From Candidatus Parabeggiatoa sp. nov. 3 (GTDB taxonomy: Bacteria > Pseudomonadota > Gammaproteobacteria > Beggiatoales > Beggiatoaceae): a stretch of DNA of 34,956 nt. Of this stretch, positions 25,701 to 32,730 are shown in pieces. The stretch is from NCBI GenBank assembly GCA_003645185.1, contig QNEL01000015.1, forward strand, positions 1 through 34,956. The letters run 5' to 3'. The stretch's first letter is position 1; every line of letters begins with the position of its first letter. The notes under the pieces were generated by a model. The model did not search any database, was not told where the DNA came from, and worked only from the letters and a program-made list of their open reading frames with translations. Both the position numbers and the translations under genes were made by a program.

Positions 25701-25813
25701 GATTAGGTTGCGCTAAAATTTTGCTGAAATTTTTTTTAACTCATAGCCATTTATCAAAGGAGTTTGTAACATAGATGAGTAAATCAGGTGTAACTAATGT
25801 AGGAAAAGAAAAC

Positions 25814-26416
25814 ATGACTGAAGGTATAGATGATAAAAGTAAACGCCGATTTTTGATTGCGGCGACGACTGTAGTTGGCGGGGTTGGGGCAGGCTTTGCC
25901 TCGGTTCCTTTTGTTTTGTCCATGCGCCCAAGTGCTAAAACGCAAGCCGCTGGGGCCCCGGTTGAAGCCGATATTAGTAAACTGGAAGAAGGTCAGAAAC
26001 TGACCGTCGAGTGGCGCGGTAAACCCGTTTGGATTGTTAAACGCACAGCAAAAAATTTGGACGATTTGCCCTCTTTAAGGGTCAAATTGAGTGATCCTGA
26101 TTCTGCCGTGGAACAGCAACCCGGTTATGCTAAAAATCCAACTCGCTCGATTAAGCCTGAATATCTCGTGGTCATCGGCATATGTACGCACTTAGGCTGT
26201 TCGCCAAGTTATGTCAAAGAAGATGATCCCCATGACTTGGGTAACGACTGGAAAGGCGGCTTTTTTTGTCCGTGCCACGGTTCATTCTTTGATTTAGCTG
26301 GACGTGTTTATCAAGGTGTACCGGCCCCGACGAATTTGGTCGTCCCCCCTCATGCTTATCTCAGCGATACCCGTATTGTGGTAGGTGTTGATTCTCAAGA
26401 AGGAGTGGCCTCATGA
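25814..26416 (+). CDS. petA: Cytochrome bc1 Rieske iron-sulfur subunit
   Basis: This is the Rieske [2Fe-2S] protein of ubiquinol-cytochrome c reductase, which takes electrons from quinol and passes them to cytochrome c1. Tat-type twin Arg (KRRFL) and one membrane helix (TTVVGGVGAGFASVPFVL) anchor it. Cluster boxes are CTHLGC and CPCHGS: two Cys and two His ligands plus the disulfide Cys pair. ATG 25814 gives the usual 200 residues, the typical MTEG...RRF opening, and AGGA 9 nt upstream. An in-frame ATG at 25775 with AAAGGAG upstream would add 13 residues and cannot be excluded. The petB start overlaps its stop by 4 nt. Confidence 0.96.
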   Translation: MTEGIDDKSKRRFLIAATTVVGGVGAGFASVPFVLSMRPSAKTQAAGAPVEADISKLEEGQKLTVEWRGKPVWIVKRTAKNLDDLPSLRVKLSDPDSAVEQQPGYAKNPTRSIKPEYLVVIGICTHLGCSPSYVKEDDPHDLGNDWKGGFFCPCHGSFFDLAGRVYQGVPAPTNLVVPPHAYLSDTRIVVGVDSQEGVAS

Positions 26417-27639
26417 ATAAAATACTGACTGCCAGTTTGGACTGGGTGGATACACGTTTCCCTTTAAGCAAGATGTGGAACGAACATCTAGCACAATATT
26501 ATGCCCCGAAGAATTTTAATTTTTGGTATTACTTCGGTTCGTTGGCTTTGTTAGTGCTGGTGTTGCAGATTATGACGGGTATTTTTCTCGCGATTAATTA
26601 CAAGCCGGATGCGACTTTGGCGTTTGGCACGGTTGAATACATTATGCGTGATGTCGACTATGGTTGGCTGATTCGCTATATGCATTCAACTGGCGCTTCG
26701 TTTTTCTTTATTGTGGTTTATCTACACATGTTTAGGGCCTTGATCTATGGTTCTTATAGAAAACCGCGAGAACTCCTGTGGATTATCGGGATGTTTATTT
26801 ACATATGCTTGATGGCTGAATCCTTTTTCGGCTATTTGTTACCGTGGGGACAAATGTCTTATTGGGGGGCACAGGTTATCATTTCCTTGTTTGGAGCCAT
26901 TCCTTGGATTGGTGAAGACTTGGCCGTGTGGGTACGGGGTGATTATGTGATTGCCGATGCGACGTTAAACCGTTTCTTCGTTTACCATGTGGTTTTAGTA
27001 CCGATTATTTTGCTTGGTTTAGCGGTGGTACATATCATTGCTTTGCATGAAGTAGGTTCTAACAATCCTGATGGAATTGAAATCAAGAAAAACAAGGATC
27101 CTGAAACAGGCATTCCACGAGATGGTATTCCCTTTCATCCCTATTACACGGTTAAAGATATTGTTGGTGTCACCGTGTTTTTGATCCTCTTTTCTGGGGT
27201 GGTATTCTACGCGCCAGAATTGGGGGGATATTTCATTGAACATAACAACTTTTTCCCCGCTGATCCGATGACGACTCCGACGCATATTGCGCCACTGTGG
27301 TATTTCACCCCGTTTTATGCCATTTTACGTGCGGTACCGGATAAATTATTGGGTGTGATAGCGATGGGGTCGGCTATTTTTGTCTTGTTTTTCCTCCCCT
27401 GGTTGGATCGTAGTCCGGTCAAATCCATTCGTTATAAAGGTTTGATTTTTAAACTGGCTTTAGCCTTATTCATCATTAGCTTTTTTGGATTGTGCTACTT
27501 GGGTATGGAAGCGCCTACACCAACGAAAACTTGGTTTGCACGGCTGTTTTCTGTGATTTACTTTGGCTTTTTCTTGTTAATGCCTTGGTATTCCAAATGG
27601 GATAAGACTAAACCTGTACCAGAGAGGGTGACTGACTGA
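26413..27639 (+). CDS. petB: Cytochrome b of the bc1 complex
   Basis: The 408-residue full-length cytochrome b is the quinol-oxidising and -reducing membrane core. Haem b ligands are His91/His105 in helix B and His192/His207 in helix D. The latter pair has 14 residues between them. The Qo-site PEWY motif is PLWY (294-297) within HIAPLWYFTPFYAILRA, a variant found in beta/gammaproteobacteria. At least eight hydrophobic helices are visible. It overlaps petA by 4 nt and petC by 1 nt, so the operon is translationally coupled. Confidence 0.97.
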   Translation: MNKILTASLDWVDTRFPLSKMWNEHLAQYYAPKNFNFWYYFGSLALLVLVLQIMTGIFLAINYKPDATLAFGTVEYIMRDVDYGWLIRYMHSTGASFFFIVVYLHMFRALIYGSYRKPRELLWIIGMFIYICLMAESFFGYLLPWGQMSYWGAQVIISLFGAIPWIGEDLAVWVRGDYVIADATLNRFFVYHVVLVPIILLGLAVVHIIALHEVGSNNPDGIEIKKNKDPETGIPRDGIPFHPYYTVKDIVGVTVFLILFSGVVFYAPELGGYFIEHNNFFPADPMTTPTHIAPLWYFTPFYAILRAVPDKLLGVIAMGSAIFVLFFLPWLDRSPVKSIRYKGLIFKLALALFIISFFGLCYLGMEAPTPTKTWFARLFSVIYFGFFLLMPWYSKWDKTKPVPERVTD

Positions 27640-28379
27640 TGAGACGAGTAATTATAGCTTTTACCTTGTTATTACCCGCAATGGCCTTTGCCGCAAGTGG
27701 TGGTGTTAAATTGCAACATGCAGACAATGACGTTTCTGATAAAGCCTCATTGCAAGCGGGTGCCAAGCTGTTTGTCAATTACTGTATGGGTTGTCATTCT
27801 GCCCAATATGTTCGCTTTTCCCGTATTGGCAAAGACTTGGGCCTGAGTGATGATGAATTGATAGAAAATCTGATGTTTAGTACCGAAAAAGTCGGTGAAA
27901 CCATGACGATTGCTATGGATCCGGATGATGCCAAAAGATGGTTTGGTGTTACGCCTCCTGATTTGAGTGTGATTGCTCGTGCCCGTGGTGTCGATTGGTT
28001 GTATACCTATCTGCTCACTTTTTACTTAGATCCATCGAGGCCGTGGGGTGTCAATAATCTTGTCTTTAAGGATGTGGGTATGCCCCATGTCTTATGGGAA
28101 AAACAAGGTTGGCAAAAACCGGTTTATGAGACAAAAACAGATGATGAAGGTAAATCCCATGAAGTGATTAAGTCACTGGAACTGGTAGACTCGGCTGATG
28201 AGGCGAAATCTGAGCAGTATAAAAAGGATATGCGCGATTTAGTCAACTTCCTGGATTACATGGGTGAACCGGCCAAATTAGAACGACAAAGCTTAGGTTG
28301 GAAGGTGATGTTATTCCTGTTCGTCTTCTTGATATTCGCTTATTTACTGAAGAAAGAGTATTGGAGAGACGTACACTAA
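27639..28379 (+). CDS. petC: Cytochrome c1 of the bc1 complex
   Basis: The 246-residue precursor has a Sec signal peptide ending AMAFA near residue 18. The haem c motif is CMGCH (C49, C52, H53) and the likely axial ligand is Met148 in DVGMPHVLW. A C-terminal anchor helix (VMLFLFVFLIFAYLL) is followed by KKEYWRDVH. It accepts electrons from the Rieske centre and passes them to a soluble cytochrome c. It is the last gene of the petABC operon. No clear T-tract terminator follows directly. Confidence 0.96.
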   Translation: MRRVIIAFTLLLPAMAFAASGGVKLQHADNDVSDKASLQAGAKLFVNYCMGCHSAQYVRFSRIGKDLGLSDDELIENLMFSTEKVGETMTIAMDPDDAKRWFGVTPPDLSVIARARGVDWLYTYLLTFYLDPSRPWGVNNLVFKDVGMPHVLWEKQGWQKPVYETKTDDEGKSHEVIKSLELVDSADEAKSEQYKKDMRDLVNFLDYMGEPAKLERQSLGWKVMLFLFVFLIFAYLLKKEYWRDVH

Positions 28380-29096
28380 CCCGCGATTTGATTTATCAGT
28401 GAACCGTTATCACTGTCCAGTGTTCATGTCAGTTATCGGGTTGAGTTGATAAGATCACAATAAGCTTTTTAGTACTTTAGTTGCGATAAATAATTTACGC
28501 TGTCTGGTGAGAAATTTCGGCTCGAATCAAACCAGTCATAGCGTATTTTATTTGTTGCTTTGTGAGCGGCTTGCAAAATTTATTATTCATTTGAGAGGCG
28601 AATCGCTTCTTATGCTTATTGCGAATCAAAATATTAGAAAGGTTTTGAAAGCTATAGCACAAGAGCCTTAAAGCTTAACTAGCCTTAAGGGCACTGAAAC
28701 TAAGTTGTTAGCTTGGGAAATTTATCTTTAGGCTATATTTATTTTCAAGAAGTAATTTAGGAATTGCTCTAGTGTTTAAATAACTCAGATTTATGACATA
28801 AGACGCTTTGTTATTCACAGCATTCGCGTAAGGCTAATGGTTTGCTTATGCCTTTTATTCGCTTTAACTTCGATAAAGGAGAAACGGCTTCGGCCTTTTC
28901 GATATAAGACATAACTTGATAATGATAACGGGTAACTGGTAACTGATTTAGCGTAGCCTTACTGCGGTTCCACGCAAAAGTTTTTGAAAAAAAACTTTAT
29001 TTCACGCTTAAGTTTAGCGAAGCGAAACTTAAGCGTGAAAGGTGGAACTGATAACTGATAACTGACCATTGACAACTGATAACTAACTGAGCCGTG
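28380..29096. other. Intergenic region between petC and sspA
   Basis: In many gammaproteobacteria sspA follows petC closely; here 700 bp of AT-rich repeat DNA separates them. It holds a TTTCACGC palindrome (29000-29040) and tandem ATAACTG units (29047-29085 region). I see no gene or clear RNA. Confidence 0.6.
29000..29040. repeat. TTTCACGC...GCGTGAAA palindrome
   Basis: 16-bp perfect arms TTTCACGCTTAAGTTT (29000-29015) and the inverse (29025-29040) around AGCGAAGCG. Confidence 0.85.
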
Positions 29097-29693
29097 ATGA
29101 CACTTTACTCGGACGGTATTTGTCCTGAAAATCATTGTGTGCGCTTGGTGTTGGCAGAAAAAGGCATTCACTTTGACTTTCAACTGATTGATCCCCAAAA
29201 TCAACCTGAAGATTTGTTTAAATTAAATCCTAATAACGAAAGGCTGATTTTTATGGATCGTGAGGTTGTTTTGCATGATGCACAAATTATCATTGAATAT
29301 TTAGACGAGCGTTTTCCCCACCCACCTTTGATGCCAGTCGACCCCGTCTCTCGGGCCCATAATCGCCTCTGCCGTTATCGCATTCAACGTGATTTGTATA
29401 ACCATGTTGACATTTTACAACGAGGCAGCACAAAAAAAACAGCAAGTGCCCGACGAAAAATTCGGGAAAATTTAACCTCTTTAGTGCCTGTCTTCATACA
29501 AAAACCCTATTTTATGTCAGATGAATACTCACTAATGGATTGTTATCTGATACCTTTATTATGGCGTTTGCCAATATTCGGGATTGAATTACCTAGGCAA
29601 GCTAAACCTTTGCACAGTTACGCAGATCGTTTATTCAATCGCGAGGCGTTTCAAACCAGCTTGACCAAACTTGAACGGGAGATGCGTGCATGA
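29097..29693 (+). CDS. sspA: Stringent starvation protein A
   Basis: SspA is an RNA-polymerase-associated, glutathione-S-transferase-fold regulator. The protein has the GST N-terminal domain (MTLYSDGICPENHCVRLVL), the exposed ERFPHPPLMP motif used for polymerase contact in E. coli, and an all-helical C-terminal domain with SLMDCYLIPLLWRL. The usual cis-Pro VPTL segment is RLIF here, a departure from close relatives, though SspA does not need glutathione. ATG 29097 gives 198 residues; GTG 29094 is also possible. The sspB start overlaps its stop by 4 nt. Confidence 0.93.
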   Translation: MTLYSDGICPENHCVRLVLAEKGIHFDFQLIDPQNQPEDLFKLNPNNERLIFMDREVVLHDAQIIIEYLDERFPHPPLMPVDPVSRAHNRLCRYRIQRDLYNHVDILQRGSTKKTASARRKIRENLTSLVPVFIQKPYFMSDEYSLMDCYLIPLLWRLPIFGIELPRQAKPLHSYADRLFNREAFQTSLTKLEREMRA

Positions 29694-30085
29694 CTTCAAT
29701 GCGGCCTTATTTATTACGTGCCCTCTATGAATGGATTGTTGATAACGGATTGACCCCCTATCTTTTAGTGAATGCGGACCACGATCAGGTTGAAGTGCCT
29801 CGCCAATTTGTTGAAAACGGTCAAATTATTCTGAATATTGCCCCGATGGCGGTGCAAGGTTTAACATTAGATAATGAATGGGTTAGTTTTAGCGCCCGTT
29901 TTTCTGGGAGATCGTTTTCCGTATTTGTTCCCGTGTTGGCTGTGTTAGCGATTTATGCTAAAGAAAATGGCAAGGGGATGTTTTTTCAGCCTGAAGAAGA
30001 ACAAGAGACTTCTCCTCCCCCTCCCCCTGAACCTCCCAGAAGGCCCCCTCGTCGCGGCAAACCGATACTTACACGGGTGAAATAG
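29690..30085 (+). CDS. sspB: ClpXP specificity-enhancing factor SspB
   Basis: SspB delivers ssrA-tagged proteins to ClpXP. The substrate-binding domain is residues 1-105 (MTSMRPYLLRALYEWIVDNG, then TPYLLVNA and GQIILNIAPMAV). A flexible proline-rich acidic linker follows, then the ClpX-binding tail GKPILTRVK. At 131 residues it is shorter than the E. coli protein because the linker is short. It overlaps sspA by 4 nt. Its last 17 nt overlap the convergent DUF3301 gene. Confidence 0.93.
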   Translation: MTSMRPYLLRALYEWIVDNGLTPYLLVNADHDQVEVPRQFVENGQIILNIAPMAVQGLTLDNEWVSFSARFSGRSFSVFVPVLAVLAIYAKENGKGMFFQPEEEQETSPPPPPEPPRRPPRRGKPILTRVK

Positions 30086-30401
30086 TTCTATTCATATAGC
30101 CTGGCAACTCCAAGATTTCCAAGGAGATGCCATGCATAATGATAGTCCCTTGCAGACGCTTGTCACCGCCATCAGAAAATTCAAATTGATAAGTTCTTTG
30201 CACACTTAACTTGCCATTTTTTTTGCGTTTTAAACGCATACGCACCAAAGCAATTGTGTCATCTAACAATTGCAGGTGTAACTCCACACACACTTGCTTC
30301 GCAATTAATTTGGTACTTTCTTGACAATGTTGCGTATCAAACCAAAACCATGCGCAAAATCCAAGCAAAGCAAGTAAAAAAATAGATTCCATCATATTCA
30401 T
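30069..30401 (-). CDS. DUF3301 small membrane protein
   Basis: The 110-residue protein has one N-terminal membrane helix (FLLALLGFCAWFWF) and then a soluble domain with the DUF3301 pattern: CVELHLQLLDDTIALVRMRL, a charged loop, and YQFEFSDGG. DUF3301 proteins are confined largely to gammaproteobacteria; the function is unknown. It converges on sspB with a 17-nt overlap. AAGAAGAA precedes the start. Met3 and Met4 offer alternative starts. Confidence 0.85.
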   Translation of the reverse strand: MNMMESIFLLALLGFCAWFWFDTQHCQESTKLIAKQVCVELHLQLLDDTIALVRMRLKRKKNGKLSVQRTYQFEFSDGGDKRLQGTIIMHGISLEILELPGYMNRTISPV

Positions 30402-30447
30402 TTCTTCTTATCACATCTTTTGTGTCTGTATTACGGATTCAATTGTC

Positions 30448-30479
30448 GGTAGTTCCTATCAAGCGATATAGGAACTACC
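30448..30479. repeat. Perfect 12-bp hairpin
   Basis: GGTAGTTCCTAT (30448-30459) and ATAGGAACTACC (30468-30479) with an 8-nt loop, about 50 bp upstream of the DUF3301 gene. Its role is unknown. Confidence 0.6.
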
Positions 30480-30714
30480 AAAGCGCTTATCCGCCCATCA
30501 AAAAAAAACAGCGTCATCAGGGTTCTATTACTACTCTCATAACAAAACAGAATTAGCTTTCATCTTATCATAAAGCTTTGCAATTCATTTCATGCGGGTA
30601 AAATGTCCAATGTAACTGGTGGAAGCTTTCGCTTCGATCAGAGAAAGAAATAAACGCGCTTTGACGCTAAAGACGCTTTCGATGCGCTATGTCAAGAGAA
30701 ATCTTTGCGTCTCT

Positions 30715-30756
30715 TTTTCACGCAAAAGTTTTGCGCGCAAAACTTTTGCGTGAAAA
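30715..30756. repeat. Perfect 42-bp palindrome
   Basis: TTTTCACGCAAAAGTTTTGC plus one G, followed by its exact inverse with no loop. It belongs to the TTTCACGC palindrome group. Confidence 0.9.
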
Positions 30757-30922
30757 GTTATTGATTTCATCAATAAATCGATCATATCCAAAAAGATTTA
30801 TGAATACAGTTAATTGATTGCTCGTTTTTCCAACACACAACTTGAAACCCATTTTTTACTTTTCCATAACTATGAATTGGGAGTACAAACTTTAGCCTAG
30901 AAATTGAACTATAGGATCTAGA

Positions 30923-31033
30923 CTAGTACTCTGTCAATCTTGTTTTGATGGGTAGGATAAACCTGACAGGCGAAAGAAAACCTGTCAGGTTTTTTTTTGG
31001 GAGCCCGTCATTATAAGTTTGACAGTGTACTAG
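30923..31033. mobile_element. Short element with 15-bp ends and internal terminator
   Basis: The ends CTAGTACTCTGTCAA (30923-30937) and TTGACAGTGTACTAG (31019-31033) are inverted with one mismatch. Inside lies a strong terminator-like hairpin (30960-30998). No target duplication is obvious. Confidence 0.5.
30960..30998 (+). terminator. Rho-independent terminator structure
   Basis: Perfect 11-bp stem AACCTGACAGG/CCTGTCAGGTT with a 10-nt loop, followed by nine T residues. No coding gene ends nearby; it sits within the 30923-31033 element. Confidence 0.7.
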
Positions 31034-31419
31034 AGCATTTTCCTTTTGCGTCAAATACATCAGCCAACAGCGGGAAGCCTAAGTCTGAAAGCGAAAGTCA
31101 GGTGGTGGTGACTAACCAAATCTATAGCATTTTCGAGAAGTGTGAAAGACATCAGGAAAGCCAACTTTGTATTTAACCAAATCGAAAAATGCTATAAAGG
31201 ATGTTGATTTTAATATTTTTTAAGTGCTATCTTTAGCGTCAAAGCGCGTCAAAGCGCGTTTATTTTTCTTTCAATCACAAATTCACCCAAAGCTTCAAAA
31301 TACTTTTTAACCCCCTCAAAAGGAGAACACTATGCGATTAACTTTAGTTTGACTACTGGCCTTGAATTATCTGCCTACCGCAACAAAACCGTGATTGACG
31401 TTTATAGAGAAGCCATCCA
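31034..31419. other. Gene-free stretch with inverted TATAGCA ends
   Basis: TATAGCATTTTCGA at 31123 and TCGAAAAATGCTATA ending at 31196 form a small inverted-repeat element. An AGGAG with ATG 31332 opens only a six-codon frame. Nothing else is supported. Confidence 0.5.
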
Positions 31420-32530
31420 ATGTTAAAGAAAATTAGAATCAACTCTTTTAAATCCATTTTTAAATCAAGAAGTGACATTAGGCATGATGAATGTCTTTAT
31501 TGGAGCTAATGGCAGTGGCAAAAGTAATTTTCTTGAAGCAATAGGTGTTTTATCAGCGGCGGCCGCCGGCCGAGTAGATGATGAAGCTTTGCAAAGACGT
31601 GGTATTCGCCTTGGTACACCCAGATTATATAAATCAGCCTTTGAAGAAAAAATACCGCCTCATCTTTGAAGCGCAAACAGATACGGCCAAATAGGCTGTT
31701 TCTTTGACAATACCTTCGCCAATATTAAAAATTAGCCATTTCCAAAAAAATACTGATTTTTATTTTTAGCAAAATCAATTTTTCAGGCTTATGTTTTTGC
31801 GCGCAAAAACATGAGCCTGAAAAGTTAAAAATTCACATTGGCTCAAAATTGACGATTTTTACAATTTGGCGAAGGTATTGTTTGAACAATCCTTTAGAAA
31901 ACCCTAAACCTGCTTGGCAATATCAAACAGAAGAATTGGTTTGCAATCAGGAAACCATTGTCAATAGAGAGCCTCATCGCGATATCAAAAATAAGGAACA
32001 AGGAGTGACCGCTTTAAAATTGGTAGAATCAGATGAAAACTCAGAAGTTGCCTTTTTATTTAATTAACCTATTACGCCATTTTGCCGTTTATACGCCGAA
32101 TACGCCGGTATTACGCGGCATTATTCCAGATCAACAAACAAGGGAACCGGTTGGCCTTTCTGGCGGCAGACTTGCCGAAGCGGTTAAAGCATTACAAAGT
32201 CTCATTTCCACAAACGAGTTTATTGAAGAGCCTTTTAATGATATCCTTTCCTTGATTGACTGGATTAATGCTTTTGATACCACTTCAAATGTCAACACCC
32301 TTCTCTCTTCAGCTATTGCGAGGCCCAAAAATGTCCAAAAATCTTTGGCTGACAAAACTAACCGTGTCTTCGATCCGTTTGGCAAGCAAATGGGGCGCTT
32401 GATCAATAGAAGCAAAGCGCCTCCTCAAGCTTTCGCGATTGTAAAAATAAATAAACGCGCTAAAGACGCTAAAGCATTTACGACGAGCAAGCGATTGGGA
32501 ACGAATTTTGCCTTAGAGACTTGCCCCTAA
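31420..32530 (+). pseudogene. AAA family ATPase (AAA_21-like) remnant
   Basis: The pieces, read in shifting frames, make one protein: MLKKIRINSFKSI, then NQEVTLGMMNVFIGANGSGKSNFLEA with Walker A GANGSGKS, RLYKSAFEEKIPPH, FEAQTDTAK, NNPLENPKPAWQY, and APNTP-like VYTPNTPVLRGIIPDQQ with LSGGRLAEAV. Lesions include one extra T at 31457-31461, a frame change near 31650-31670, TAG in frame just before 31708, the MITE at 31708-31880, and one extra T at 32053-32057. The C-terminal part with Walker B is missing. The last 30 codons run into a repeat. It is clearly non-functional unless several errors coincide. Confidence 0.8.
31708..31880. mobile_element. 173-bp MITE with 15-bp TIRs and 5-bp target duplication
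   Basis: The perfect terminal inverted repeats are CAATACCTTCGCCAA (31708-31722) and TTGGCGAAGGTATTG (31866-31880). TTTGA is duplicated on both sides (31703-31707 and 31881-31885). The interior carries a long palindrome around TTTTTGCGCGCAAAAA (31778-31823). Removing the element and one TTTGA rejoins the ATPase frame as SLNNPLENPKP. Confidence 0.85.
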
Positions 32531-32730
32531 CGAGACGGCATTCAGAATGCAATATCTATTTTTGTATGATGGATCAAAATATTATATTTCTGCATGAATA
32601 CGATATGGGTTGCAAATTCAACTTTTTTACCCATTGAGTTAAGTTAAAGCAAGGGGAGTTATAAATCAAAATAACGGATCATCATTTCTGAAAATTGTTC
32701 TAACGGATTTGGATTTTAAAGGTAAATACA

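Larger units (their letters stand above)
24866..25774. other. Long repeat-rich divergent intergenic region
   Basis: It separates the TPR gene from petA. Contents: tandem AATTACT/AATTGAT units (24892-24945), two TTTCACGC-type palindromes (25273-25367), and a perfect hairpin CTTGGCAT-TCTCTT-ATGCCAAG (25437-25458). AT-rich DNA near 25680 holds the likely petA promoter. I see no gene in it. Confidence 0.7.

Noticed and set aside
27292-27303. PLWY in place of PEWY in cytochrome b, considered as a defect
   Set aside because: Variants of this motif are normal in beta/gammaproteobacterial cytochrome b, and all haem ligands are intact.
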